Of a stretch of 64,000 nt of DNA, positions 47,817 through 56,621 are shown one piece after another (positions within the stretch are counted from its first letter, which is position 1; every line of letters starts with the position of its first letter). The stretch is from Astrothelium macrocarpum (lineage: Eukaryota; Ascomycota; Dothideomycetes; Trypetheliales; Trypetheliaceae), in contig JAGEMR010000108.1 in assembly GCA_021030915.1 (NCBI GenBank), positions 1 to 64,000 of the forward strand. The letters run 5' to 3'. The translations under genes were made by a program, and so were the position numbers. A model generated the notes under the pieces. That model worked only from the letters and a program-made list of their open reading frames with translations. It was not told where the DNA came from and searched no databases.

Positions 47817-50582
47817 TTTGGGAGGAGGTGGTTGGAGGAGGAGATGGTTGTAGGAAGGTAGGTGGTTGAAGATTGCGAGAGAGGAGGAGGGGGTCGTGGA
47901 TGGAGAGTGTAACTGAGGCAGGGAGCTCGGTGAAAGGTTCAGGATTGAAAAAGAAAGGCGAGACGTCAGATTTTGACAAGTTTAAGAACAACCTGAGCAA
48001 GGTCAAAAAGATACTCAGTTACCATGCAGGTATTCAAATGAGCTGCGTCCCCGCATTTCGCGTCGCTTGTATCGACCATGATGGGGTGTTGAAAGTCACC
48101 GCGCGTGGAAGCCATTGGGTGGAGCCCCCGATCTGATATAAATACCCTTGGCATCAGATAACTTTGACGAATCGGATTGTGACGATTTCAAAGCAGAGGC
48201 CCATCTGCCCGGGTGTAACAAGATCTCGTAGCACACCACTTGTTTGTCCTCGACCATGCGGCTCCAGGTCCGATGATTCGTCGGCTTTTGATGTTGACTG
48301 TAGTAATGCATGCTTCTGGAAGCCACCACCAGGGTATATCTGACTACTAGCGCCTGACTGATTCATGAATATTACCCGTGATGGTATAATACTCGGGATC
48401 GTCTGCACTAATCGTCGACTGGAACTTGGCGGTGTACGAAATAGGTACCAGTTTAGAGTAGGTGATTCTCCCATTCGCCATGCCTGTATTTCAGTCTTTT
48501 GAATAAACGCGTAATCCTGCATTAGGGCAAACGAAATCGAACCACCAGATCTTCACGTAGAAAAAGCAATGTTCATCAGACTGTTCGACTGCGCCTCTCA
48601 CGACGTTTGCAGATTCCATCGGGAGCAACATCGCCTGACATGTCCCGAAAAGCTATCGACCAATGCTGAGCGTGCCCTGTCCAAGGATATCGGATATGCG
48701 CACGTGGTGCTTTTGCACATAGAAATAACACAGAATATGGAGCTTCGGCTTTTCCGAGCCGCATAGAAGGAGCTTCCAATAACGAAGGCGCCGTGCATTG
48801 GATGATCGTTGCCACACTCCTCCGCTACTCTCTCTGATTGATTTGGGCGCAAGATTTCCCCATCATTCAGGTTGGTGGAAGCATTTCAAAAACGAGACCG
48901 ATCCGCATCATACTGGGACCAGACCTCTTGACCTGGAGTATCATAGACCCCATGAGAGCATTGGACAGAAAGAGCAGACATCACGGAGTCCGACAAGTGA
49001 CGATGCTAATACGAAAGCATCGTTCGATGAGGAAAGGCTCGCCAAACAAGTTTAACCCGGCATTCGAAGACTGGTGACTAGTGACTAAAACGAATGAGAC
49101 TGCACGAGGGCGACGTGCCACCGCAGATTCTTTACGTTATTTCACTTGACATGAGACAGGCATAGAGAAACAATTCAACGAAACGGGCAAACTAACTCTA
49201 TTGCCACTCACTTTAAAAGGATCGAGTGCGGACGAATGGAGAGGAAAATCCATCTGCCCATGAGTAGAGGGTTTTATCGGCATTCAATTAGAAGAGCCCA
49301 TGTCGTCTTTATTCTTATATTGCTCGTAGACGTGCATAAAGATGGCTTCTCGTCAGATCTACGTTGTGTTTGCGACAACGGACGTCAGTGTACGTTCAAT
49401 TTGGCCCCTATTAATATCGTGTATGCACGTGAAGCACATTGTGCTGCCACTAAACCACGTCAAGCTAGTGCTTGAGCGGTGGTCGGACTTGTCACCGGAC
49501 GAATAGAAACAAAAGTGAAAAGTTCCCCCAATTATCTGGGCAGAATGGAGATCTAAGCGTTATCTATCAGGAAGAATCCTGCACAAAAGCCACAGGAAGA
49601 ATCTTAGCGGCTTGGTTGGCTCAGAGCCAAGCGAGTTTACATGACAGCGCGGCGTAAAAGGAGCCCGTGCAGACTGGCAGCCTTGCTCGCTACTACTTGG
49701 TTTCGCGCATAATCTTGTCGATCATGCAACTCCTTTTTCTTCCATTCATATCATCCCAGACATAGATCCAATCTTCATTTTACACATTTCCCCAAATGGA
49801 CCATGATCTGTCTATGGTAGTTCAAAAGAGTACCGTAGCAGCCAAGCAAGAGCAACATCGCACAGTATGGGGAAATGCAAGACATACATTGCGCCATCCA
49901 ATCTGGCGCTCCGTCCCGGAGGCGCAGGCGGGTGAAGATCACCGTCACTGACTCGTTGCGGCGCCAACCGTTGCTCTCTTTGGCCACTCAGTGTCCTTCT
50001 GTATCCCACAATCTGTGTACCTTGCCACCCTGCGTTCCTGGCACGAGTTAAAATACATATGACCTGGCTGACCCTGACTGTCATCCCGAAACACTCACAC
50101 AGCCGTCAAATCACATGCTAGAATGCTGCAATGTGCCATGCAATCCCAAGCGACCGAACAGGTTAAGTTCAGATTGTGTCCTGACATGTCTCTTCACCTG
50201 CCCACTTCAGGCATACTAAAGCCCCACGATGGCTTCTGCTTCAGTCACTTACTCCGTGTAGCGTAACATTCATCTTGAGCTCGGAGCTGTTGGCTGCTTG
50301 GCAGAAACCGAGCTCACAGTGTTGATCAAGCATGCGGAAAACATAAGCAAGAGGTTTATCTACTTAAGGGTTTGTGAACCAGCGTGCGACATTTGATTCT
50401 CGTAGCTCTGCCCTTTTATGTAATCACCAAAATCTTGATTCTTTAAAAATCAGTCCATTCGTTTGAACCTGAAAGACCGTGCCTTGTCTACAATACCATC
50501 GACAGGACAAAATCTAATATCACCATGTTAGCAATCAAGGTCTGCGATAGACATACATGAACTTTGACATACCAAATTATTG
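47817..50582. other. Gene-poor accessory stretch, 2.8 kb
   Basis: This is the longest segment without a supported gene. Several ORFs of 60-120 codons occur on both strands (for example minus 48154-48522), but none has recognisable motifs, a good start context or splice-supported extension. I see no transposon ends or tRNA. The left 100 bp are the promoter of CCC1 and G-rich; the right end leads into the ribonuclease gene. Confidence 0.5.
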
Positions 50583-51034
50583 ATGAAAAGTGCTCAGGCT
50601 GCAATCCTTGCTTTAATCACCACTGCTTTCGCAGCTCCCGCTGAACTCGAGCGCCGTCAATCATGCGTTGAAACCTGTGGATCCACCTGCTACTGGTGGT
50701 CCGACATCACCGCCGCTCTGAACAAGGGCTATTCACTCCAATCGTCTGGTCAGGAAGAAGATGTATGTCCATACCGCGAAAGTGGCCAAATTCTGTTCGC
50801 TTAAACTGACGCATTCTCCAGTCGTACCCACACCAATATGAAGACTATGAGGGTTTCAACTTCAACACTTCTAGCCCTTGGTATGAATATCCAATCTTGA
50901 GCAGCTTCGATGTGTACGATGGTGGATCTCCTGGTCCTGACCGCGTTATCTTTGACTCAAACGGTGACTACACTGCCCTCATTACCCACACCGGAGCTAG
51001 CGGCGACGACTTTGTCGCTTGCACAAGCGACTGA
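50583..51034 (+). CDS. Secreted guanyl-specific ribonuclease, T1 family
   Basis: Exons are 50583-50762 and 50822-51034, 130 aa. Residues 1-18 are a signal peptide and a Glu-Arg-Arg site near residue 26 suggests Kex2-type propeptide removal. The mature protein of about 104 aa starts with SCVETCGSTCYWW. The T1 catalytic set is complete: His64 (YPHQY), Glu82 (YEYPIL), Arg101 (DRVIF) and His116 (THTGASG). Four Cys can form the two family disulfides. It cleaves RNA after G, and is secreted. The role may be nutritional or an interaction effector. It lacks the long loops of ribotoxins, so it is a plain T1-type RNase. It lies in a gene-poor accessory region. Confidence 0.93.
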
Positions 51035-51462
51035 GAAATTTTATGAGACACGACAGAGTGCGATCTGCATTGATTGGAGTCTTTGATGGAATTGCCTTTT
51101 GGAATCAACTTCTTTTGTACATAGAGTGCAGCAGATAGTTTAGAACAACAAGTTTTACACATGAAGGGGGCCAGCATTCCCTAGTCTGGTGGAACTGCGG
51201 TAAGCGATTAGAATATCATATATCATATCATACCGGTCTTACCGACAGAAATAAATCCGAAAGTGTAGGAAACTAAGCTTTCACCGGTGTTTGCCTCCAA
51301 TTCTTTCTTTATTTTCATATACTTTCGGATTTATCTCTGTCGATAAGACCGGTAAGATATGTGTTTTCGCATCTCAACAGCAGGCGTCCACCCGCCCCAC
51401 CTTTTGACTAATAAATACGACAGCTCTCCACCAGCGTATCTTGGTACTCAAGTGCCATCACG
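51035..51462. other. Intergenic region holding a MITE-like inverted repeat
   Basis: Between the ribonuclease and GFA genes. Its main content is the inverted repeat described separately. Confidence 0.7.
51224..51361. repeat. MITE-like element: 41-bp inverted arms, 56-bp spacer
   Basis: Bases 51224-51264 and the reverse complement of 51321-51361 match over 41 positions with three mismatches. An inner 32-bp version (51233-51264 with 51321-51352) is flanked by TA on both sides, which is what a Tc1/mariner-type TA insertion would leave. The total of about 120-138 bp is typical of a miniature inverted-repeat element. It could also form a long hairpin in RNA read from either neighbour gene. No transposase is in the window and its arms do not resemble those of the element at 1-2136. 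Confidence 0.75.
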
Positions 51463-52560
51463 ATGTCCGGCACCATGACAGAGATCAAAGGCGGATGCCA
51501 TTGTGGCAAAGCCAACTATACAATTTCGGTTCCTTCTGCTTCGTTACCACGCAAGGCTTGGATATGCCACTGCAATTCTTGTCGAAAGGCACAAGGTAGT
51601 ATCTGCCTTTTCCATACTACAATACCAGCTCCAGATAGCACCTTGGTGGCATCACTCAGCGTCTATCAGAGCTCAAAAATCGGTCATCGTTACTTTTGTC
51701 CAACGTGTGGCTGTCGTGTATTCGAACTAGACGAAACCAAGGAAGGGCCGAAGTGGTTATTGGCAACTGGTGCTGTTCAAAAAGCAGATTTCCAGCTTTG
51801 CAAGTTCATAGATCACATGTTCATCGAGGATACAAAAGACGGCGGTGCATCAAACTGGCTTGTCAGTTCACAGGGGAACCCTCTGAAACGGTGGGCACTG
51901 GACATCAATCAAAGCGAAGAGCTTCCTTTGGACTGGAGTTCACCCGAGAGGCAACCAACAAAAGGGGACAAATTACGAGCTAGCTGTCGTTGCGGCGGCG
52001 TTGAATTTTACATTGCTCGACCTCTTTTTGATTCTCCAGAGTTCAAAAGGGACTTTCCTAACTTCCAACTTCCTACTAATGTAGCATACGGCAAAGATCA
52101 CTGGTTCATTGCAAAGGACAAGCAGAAATGGATTGCAGGATTTTGCTCATGCAGAGACTGTAGACTCGTGAATGGCATGGAGGTCATGTCGTGGACATAT
52201 GTCCCTACAAGTCTCATCACACTTGCCGATGGGTTGCCTCATCGATTGGAGTTTGGTACCCTAAGGTGCTACAAGAGCTCTGCGAATGTGACCAGGCGAT
52301 TTTGTGGACGATGCGGGGCGACAGTTTTCTACCAGACAGCCAACAGGCCGAATATTGTTGATGTCGCGGTGGGTTTGCTAGAATCTGATGCAGGCGCAAA
52401 AGCAGAGGATTGGTTGGAGTGGAGGCAGGATGCAATTTCTTTTCAGAGCGATGCTCGCGATCCGAAGCTTGTGGAAGAACTTGTGCGCGGGTGTCAAACA
52501 TGGCAGCAGAGGCAGGACTCGAAACGACAAGATCTCAGGATCGAAGAACGCGTTCTTTGA
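51463..52560 (+). CDS. Tandem GFA-domain (CENP-V/GFA) zinc protein
   Basis: A single-exon gene of 365 aa with two GFA modules. First: GGCHCGKANYTI, ICHCNSCRKAQGS, FCPTCGC. Second: ASCRCGGVEFYI, FCSCRDCRLVNG, FCGRCGATVFY. Each has the Cys pattern of the mostly-beta, zinc-binding GFA fold named for glutathione-dependent formaldehyde activation. Most fungal members have no proven activity; a glutathione-related or other small-thiol enzyme role is plausible. The second module is separated by about 60 residues containing Trp and Pro. No signal peptide, so it is cytosolic. The gene stands alone without pathway neighbours. Confidence 0.88.
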   Translation: MSGTMTEIKGGCHCGKANYTISVPSASLPRKAWICHCNSCRKAQGSICLFHTTIPAPDSTLVASLSVYQSSKIGHRYFCPTCGCRVFELDETKEGPKWLLATGAVQKADFQLCKFIDHMFIEDTKDGGASNWLVSSQGNPLKRWALDINQSEELPLDWSSPERQPTKGDKLRASCRCGGVEFYIARPLFDSPEFKRDFPNFQLPTNVAYGKDHWFIAKDKQKWIAGFCSCRDCRLVNGMEVMSWTYVPTSLITLADGLPHRLEFGTLRCYKSSANVTRRFCGRCGATVFYQTANRPNIVDVAVGLLESDAGAKAEDWLEWRQDAISFQSDARDPKLVEELVRGCQTWQQRQDSKRQDLRIEERVL

Positions 52561-53314
52561 GTGAAGAATATAGGAACGCGTAAAACAAAACAAGGATGGG
52601 TCGTCGTCAGTTGCATAAATTTTTATGCTGTTCACTATCTTAGCAACGTCACTAGAGCTAGATCTCCTGAGGACTCGCCTTCCCTCCCTATCCACAACAT
52701 GGATAATCATTACTGATGACAGGTGATTCCGTTGCAAGATCGCGCTATTCATCATGGTAGTTTATTCTCGAAGCATATCACTCTTCCCATTCCATGCTTC
52801 GACTCCTTCGCGTACGAGTATCCTTTTCGTGCACCGCTGCGACTGTCGAATATCATCTTGATAGACGGCTTTGGAATATAATTTGGCGTACATACTGATC
52901 TCAAGCAGTTCACGACAAGAAATTTTCACTACGAGAAGATCGAGAATAGGCTATTGCACGTGGGCTGTATGGCCTCCCCGGATAAGAGAGTTGTAACCAT
53001 CAAAATGACTACACTACCTTCGAGATGCATTGACAGAAAATTGACGACAATGAGCCACAGAAGTTTACAGTCTGTCTGATTGGTTAAGATAGTGCGTTTC
53101 ATCTGATCTAAGAGTGTTCGCTTTCTATCGATAAAAAGATCTAACCGAAATGGTGTTCCAAATGTTCACTATCCATATCCAAAAGTCCAATTTCAAAGTC
53201 AAAAATCGTCTGAGCGATAGCAACATCTACTTTGAAACAAAACGATCCAGTGAGCCATGATTAGACATGTTCTCAAGAATCTTTACCGAACAGTGTAGAG
53301 CCAATGACCACGGG
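52561..53314. other. Intergenic region between GFA and first duplicated gene
   Basis: About 750 bp. No supported ORF, RNA or repeat. Confidence 0.5.
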
Positions 53315-54130
53315 TCACAGAAGCTCTACCCTGGGATAGCGGCGCTGTGGGAAATGCTTTGTGTCTTGTAATTTGGCACATGCCTTCGGAAGTATCTCAC
53401 GTGAATCTTCAAGCCCCGCTTGACGACACTCCCTCTGAAACCTCGCGGTGATGCTCTTCTGCCGCCATTTCCGATACCGCGCTACCATCTGGATATAGGA
53501 AGGGGAAAAAGTCTCAACAGAGCCTGCTATCAAAATCACCCGCTTTGGCAAATCGCTTTGGACTCTACTTGCTGTGTAGGCTGAAACGGCTAGGGCTAGG
53601 CCAGCCAGCGCCCACTCAATTTCCTCAGGGTCATTCCGTTGTTCGGCCAATTGCACCAGTCTGAAAAACGCCGTTACGAATATGAGCGCATCTTCAGGTG
53701 CGCGGGCTTGGCTAATAAAGGCACGACGCTTTCCCTCCAGATACACAAAGATTATTATAGCTATCGTCCCGGCCATGATATAGAGGATCCTTGGTCGCTT
53801 CTGGGTTGGTTCGGAAAAGTAAGTGGGTTGACTTGAACCATTATACCCACGATATCTTAGCTTGGTCGGTGAGAAGAGACTCGTGGGAGGCTGGACACTG
53901 TTCGTTCTGGCCATGGATAGCGTGTGAGAGTCTTGCAGTCTCGCCTTTGGAAAAAGTGAACTGGAGAGTATCATCCGTCCACTGCTTCTAGTTGACTTGT
54001 TCAAGTAGTTGACGGAAGCTGTACGTGGCAATAGCATTGAAGATGTGGCCCTGCTTTGCAGAAGCGCCCAGCGAGCTGGAGAAGCTCGCCGAAGAGTCGA
54101 AGCCAACAACATGATGCCCTCTGAGAACAT
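53315..54130 (-). CDS. Putative mitochondrial single-pass membrane protein, tandem copy A
   Basis: A single-exon ORF of 271 aa. The N-terminal about 100 residues are basic and Ser-rich with few acidic residues, consistent with a mitochondrial presequence. One transmembrane helix follows (ILYIMAGTIAIIIFVYL). The soluble part (about residues 140-271) is helical and ends RRYPRVELL. It is paralogous to the protein encoded at 55217-56020: both share MLxxSxLxR near the start, the transmembrane position, an EWAL segment, the R(E/M)EC(R/N)AAG-type block and a final YP...LL. I do not recognise a known family. Homology may start at the second Met (54112). Confidence 0.6.
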   Translation of the reverse strand: MFSEGIMLLASTLRRASPARWALLQSRATSSMLLPRTASVNYLNKSTRSSGRMILSSSLFPKARLQDSHTLSMARTNSVQPPTSLFSPTKLRYRGYNGSSQPTYFSEPTQKRPRILYIMAGTIAIIIFVYLEGKRRAFISQARAPEDALIFVTAFFRLVQLAEQRNDPEEIEWALAGLALAVSAYTASRVQSDLPKRVILIAGSVETFSPSYIQMVARYRKWRQKSITARFQRECRQAGLEDSREILPKACAKLQDTKHFPQRRYPRVELL

Positions 54131-55216
54131 CGTATCAAGGATTAAAGTAAGAAATGTGGGCGTGGTCGAGATTTGGAATTAAGTCCTTTCCCCTCTCGAA
54201 ACGCAAGGAATGATGTTGTGTAACAAGAACTACCCTATCTGAATGGTCATAATCGTAGTGGCTTGGCGATATCTTGTATGATTTAAATTCGCAATCTAAC
54301 TTTCCGAGAACCACTCGCGCGTAAAGTGGCAAAGGTGATGACGACATTTAAAAGTGCATGTTCCTTTTACTGCAACTGTTATGGCACTAACAATATTGCA
54401 TCGAATCTCATCGTTGCCACAACTTGCCAGCGAATCACCCTCAGATGCTATCCACGGTTCAGCCCAACGCGTTTTGAAGAGAACTTCGATTGTTAGAGTG
54501 GCCACATGTACCTTGAGATGCATTATCAGCAAAGCTAGTGATTATTAAAGTGAATCATTTAGTGGTGAGTTGTATATGGTCTTTGTCGTTCTCAAAACTT
54601 AGTCCAGCCCAGTATCAACATTATACCCGGTGCTTCTCCACAACGAAGTCATGATAGAACGCGGTAGAACAACAGGGCGCTAGAAGCATTGCTACTTTAG
54701 TTTACAATCAATAATGAGTTCTGTTTTGTTTTTTCTTTTTCTTTCTCAGCGTTCCAGCAAGTGCGAAAAAAAGGGTTTCAACTATTCACGACGGCGTTTA
54801 TGTCGACCTTCATCCACATACGATTTAGACACTCAACCAGACTTTAAAGTGTATAAGAAGTCCACGATCAATAATGCTCTGTATCTATGTCTCTAGCTTC
54901 ATTCCCCTCAATCTTCAATGATGTACTGAGTGGTGCTTAAGAACAACTTCTTTGAACTTCTTATCCATGTCACCAGTAATCATTTGTATATTCTCACACC
55001 CACAAGATGGTTCGTCAATTTTCTTGGTGCAGATATTGTCCGCATTTTCTATACAGGACATGGTAACCGAAAACATGTTTTGCCTCTTCGTTCCATGTAC
55101 CCATCAGCGAGCTTTCACGGTCACATCGCGTCCGAAATTTAGCGACGGTTGTTAAAAGCAGAGTTTAGCAAAGAGATATGTACATAAACAAAGCGCACAA
55201 CGCCACGAACGACACC
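54131..55216. other. Intergenic region between the duplicated genes
   Basis: About 1.1 kb, AT-rich, with small ORFs only. Its left edge carries the promoter-proximal duplicated segment. Confidence 0.5.
54151..54270. repeat. Promoter-proximal duplicated segment, copy A
   Basis: Matches 56043-56160 in the same orientation with many substitutions but long shared words (GAAATGTGGG, CCTTTCCCCTCTC, TGTGTAACAAG, GTGGCTTG). It sits just upstream of gene copy A, so the duplication covered the promoter. Confidence 0.75.
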
Positions 55217-56020
55217 TCACAGTAAATCATGGTATGGATAATAACGTCTTGGCCGATATTTCTCATCACGTAATTTTGCAATGGCTCTCTCGCGGATCCC
55301 ACTTAGGTTTTTCATTCCAGCTGCATTACACTCCATCTGAACGTACCCTGCGATCTGCGCTTTCCACCAATTTTCCCGCAGCCATAGATAGAACCTCATT
55401 CGACGGGGGTGAAACTCTGTCGTATTGATTCCGAAACCGGACAGTCGCTCATTTGCTTCAAACTGAATATTGGCATCAAGGTGTTTTATAACAGCCCTCC
55501 CCAGGAGTACCAGCGCCCATTCGGTGTCCTGTGGATTATTACCTCGTTCTGCCTTTTCGACCATTTTGTACATGCTGACCACTGCTAATAACGAGGACTC
55601 TGGCCATGTGGCTACCAACCAGGCTTTGGAGTACTCTTTTCTGACGTAAAAGCCTAGAGTACCCAGGCCTACCAGGAAAGACAACAGCCACAGTACGCGT
55701 CGTCTCGGAGAGCGCTCGGGAAAATATTGGGGGTGGTAGAGTCGTCTTCCAACCTTCATGGTGGACATGTGACGCTGCGGATTGCTTTTGATAATCGTCG
55801 ATGCGATACAAGAGGCTTGAAACCTTGCACCTCGAACTGGGCAAGCAAAGAGGGCTGTAGTTTGTCCACCACTTTCCATGAATGGGCCAAAAGGAGCCAT
55901 GGACCGTGTATATGCAAGAGGTCGAAAAAGTGCTGGTCTGACTTGTAAAGGTCCATATTGCGCTCGAGAGGTTCGTTGAAGAATCGAGGTTGTTAACATG
56001 GTCGAATTCGAGAGTGACAT
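55217..56020 (-). CDS. Putative mitochondrial single-pass membrane protein, tandem copy B
   Basis: A single-exon ORF of 267 aa, same orientation and layout as copy A 1.1 kb away. A basic Arg/Ser/Thr-rich N-terminus precedes one transmembrane helix (VLWLLSFLVGLGTLGFYV), then a helical soluble domain with NPQDTEWALVLLGRAV and a final RRYYPYHDLL. Alignment to copy A needs no frameshift; the two have diverged widely in the N-terminal region. The function is unknown. The shared start probably corresponds to the second Met (55999). Confidence 0.6.
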   Translation of the reverse strand: MSLSNSTMLTTSILQRTSRAQYGPLQVRPALFRPLAYTRSMAPFGPFMESGGQTTALFACPVRGARFQASCIASTIIKSNPQRHMSTMKVGRRLYHPQYFPERSPRRRVLWLLSFLVGLGTLGFYVRKEYSKAWLVATWPESSLLAVVSMYKMVEKAERGNNPQDTEWALVLLGRAVIKHLDANIQFEANERLSGFGINTTEFHPRRMRFYLWLRENWWKAQIAGYVQMECNAAGMKNLSGIRERAIAKLRDEKYRPRRYYPYHDLL

Positions 56021-56621
56021 ATTCAGTGATTGTATCCAGCAGGAAATGTGGGAAGTGTTTGAGTTTTGGAATTGAGCTCCTTTCCCCTCTCAATAGCGCA
56101 AGGGATCATGCTGTGTAACAAGGCCATCCTCTCCTGGTGGCCTAGTTCGCGGTGGCTTGATGTGAGTTTTCTCGAGTATCCACGCACCTAGTTGATGTCC
56201 TTATTCCTCTCCGCCGTCAGGCCGAATCCTTTAATTCACGTTAGATGTCAACTGAAAGAGGAAAATTTCTCCGAGTCTGGTCACAACTTTAGTAAGGACT
56301 GTCCACGTCCAAATGGATTGAAGCCAGGGCAAAAGAATTATTCTGAAGCAATGAAAATTTCTGATCATTAGACTGAACAATGCTTGAGAATGCAGGACAT
56401 CTATCTCTAAATCCCTTTGCATACTCATACATTTTACGTATACAATGTTGGACATTCCGGCAAGATCTTCTCTAATGAATCTGAGCATACGCGAAAACGG
56501 ATAGAAAATGCAGTCAACCTCCTTTCCTTACCAAGCCTTTTCCAGGGCCACATGCACCTTACCATGCATCTATATTTGCAGCCATTTTGTACAGGCGGAT
56601 TCCCGAGATATCGGACTGTGC
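56021..56621. other. Intergenic region between copy B and CAT2
   Basis: About 600 bp with the duplicated promoter segment at its left edge. Otherwise nothing is supported. Confidence 0.5.
56043..56160. repeat. Promoter-proximal duplicated segment, copy B
   Basis: Counterpart of 54151-54270 upstream of gene copy B. It keeps the same order of conserved words. Confidence 0.75.

Noticed and set aside
48154..48522. 122-codon minus ORF in the gene-poor stretch
   Set aside because: No motifs, no good start context, no introns, and no coding-like codon use.
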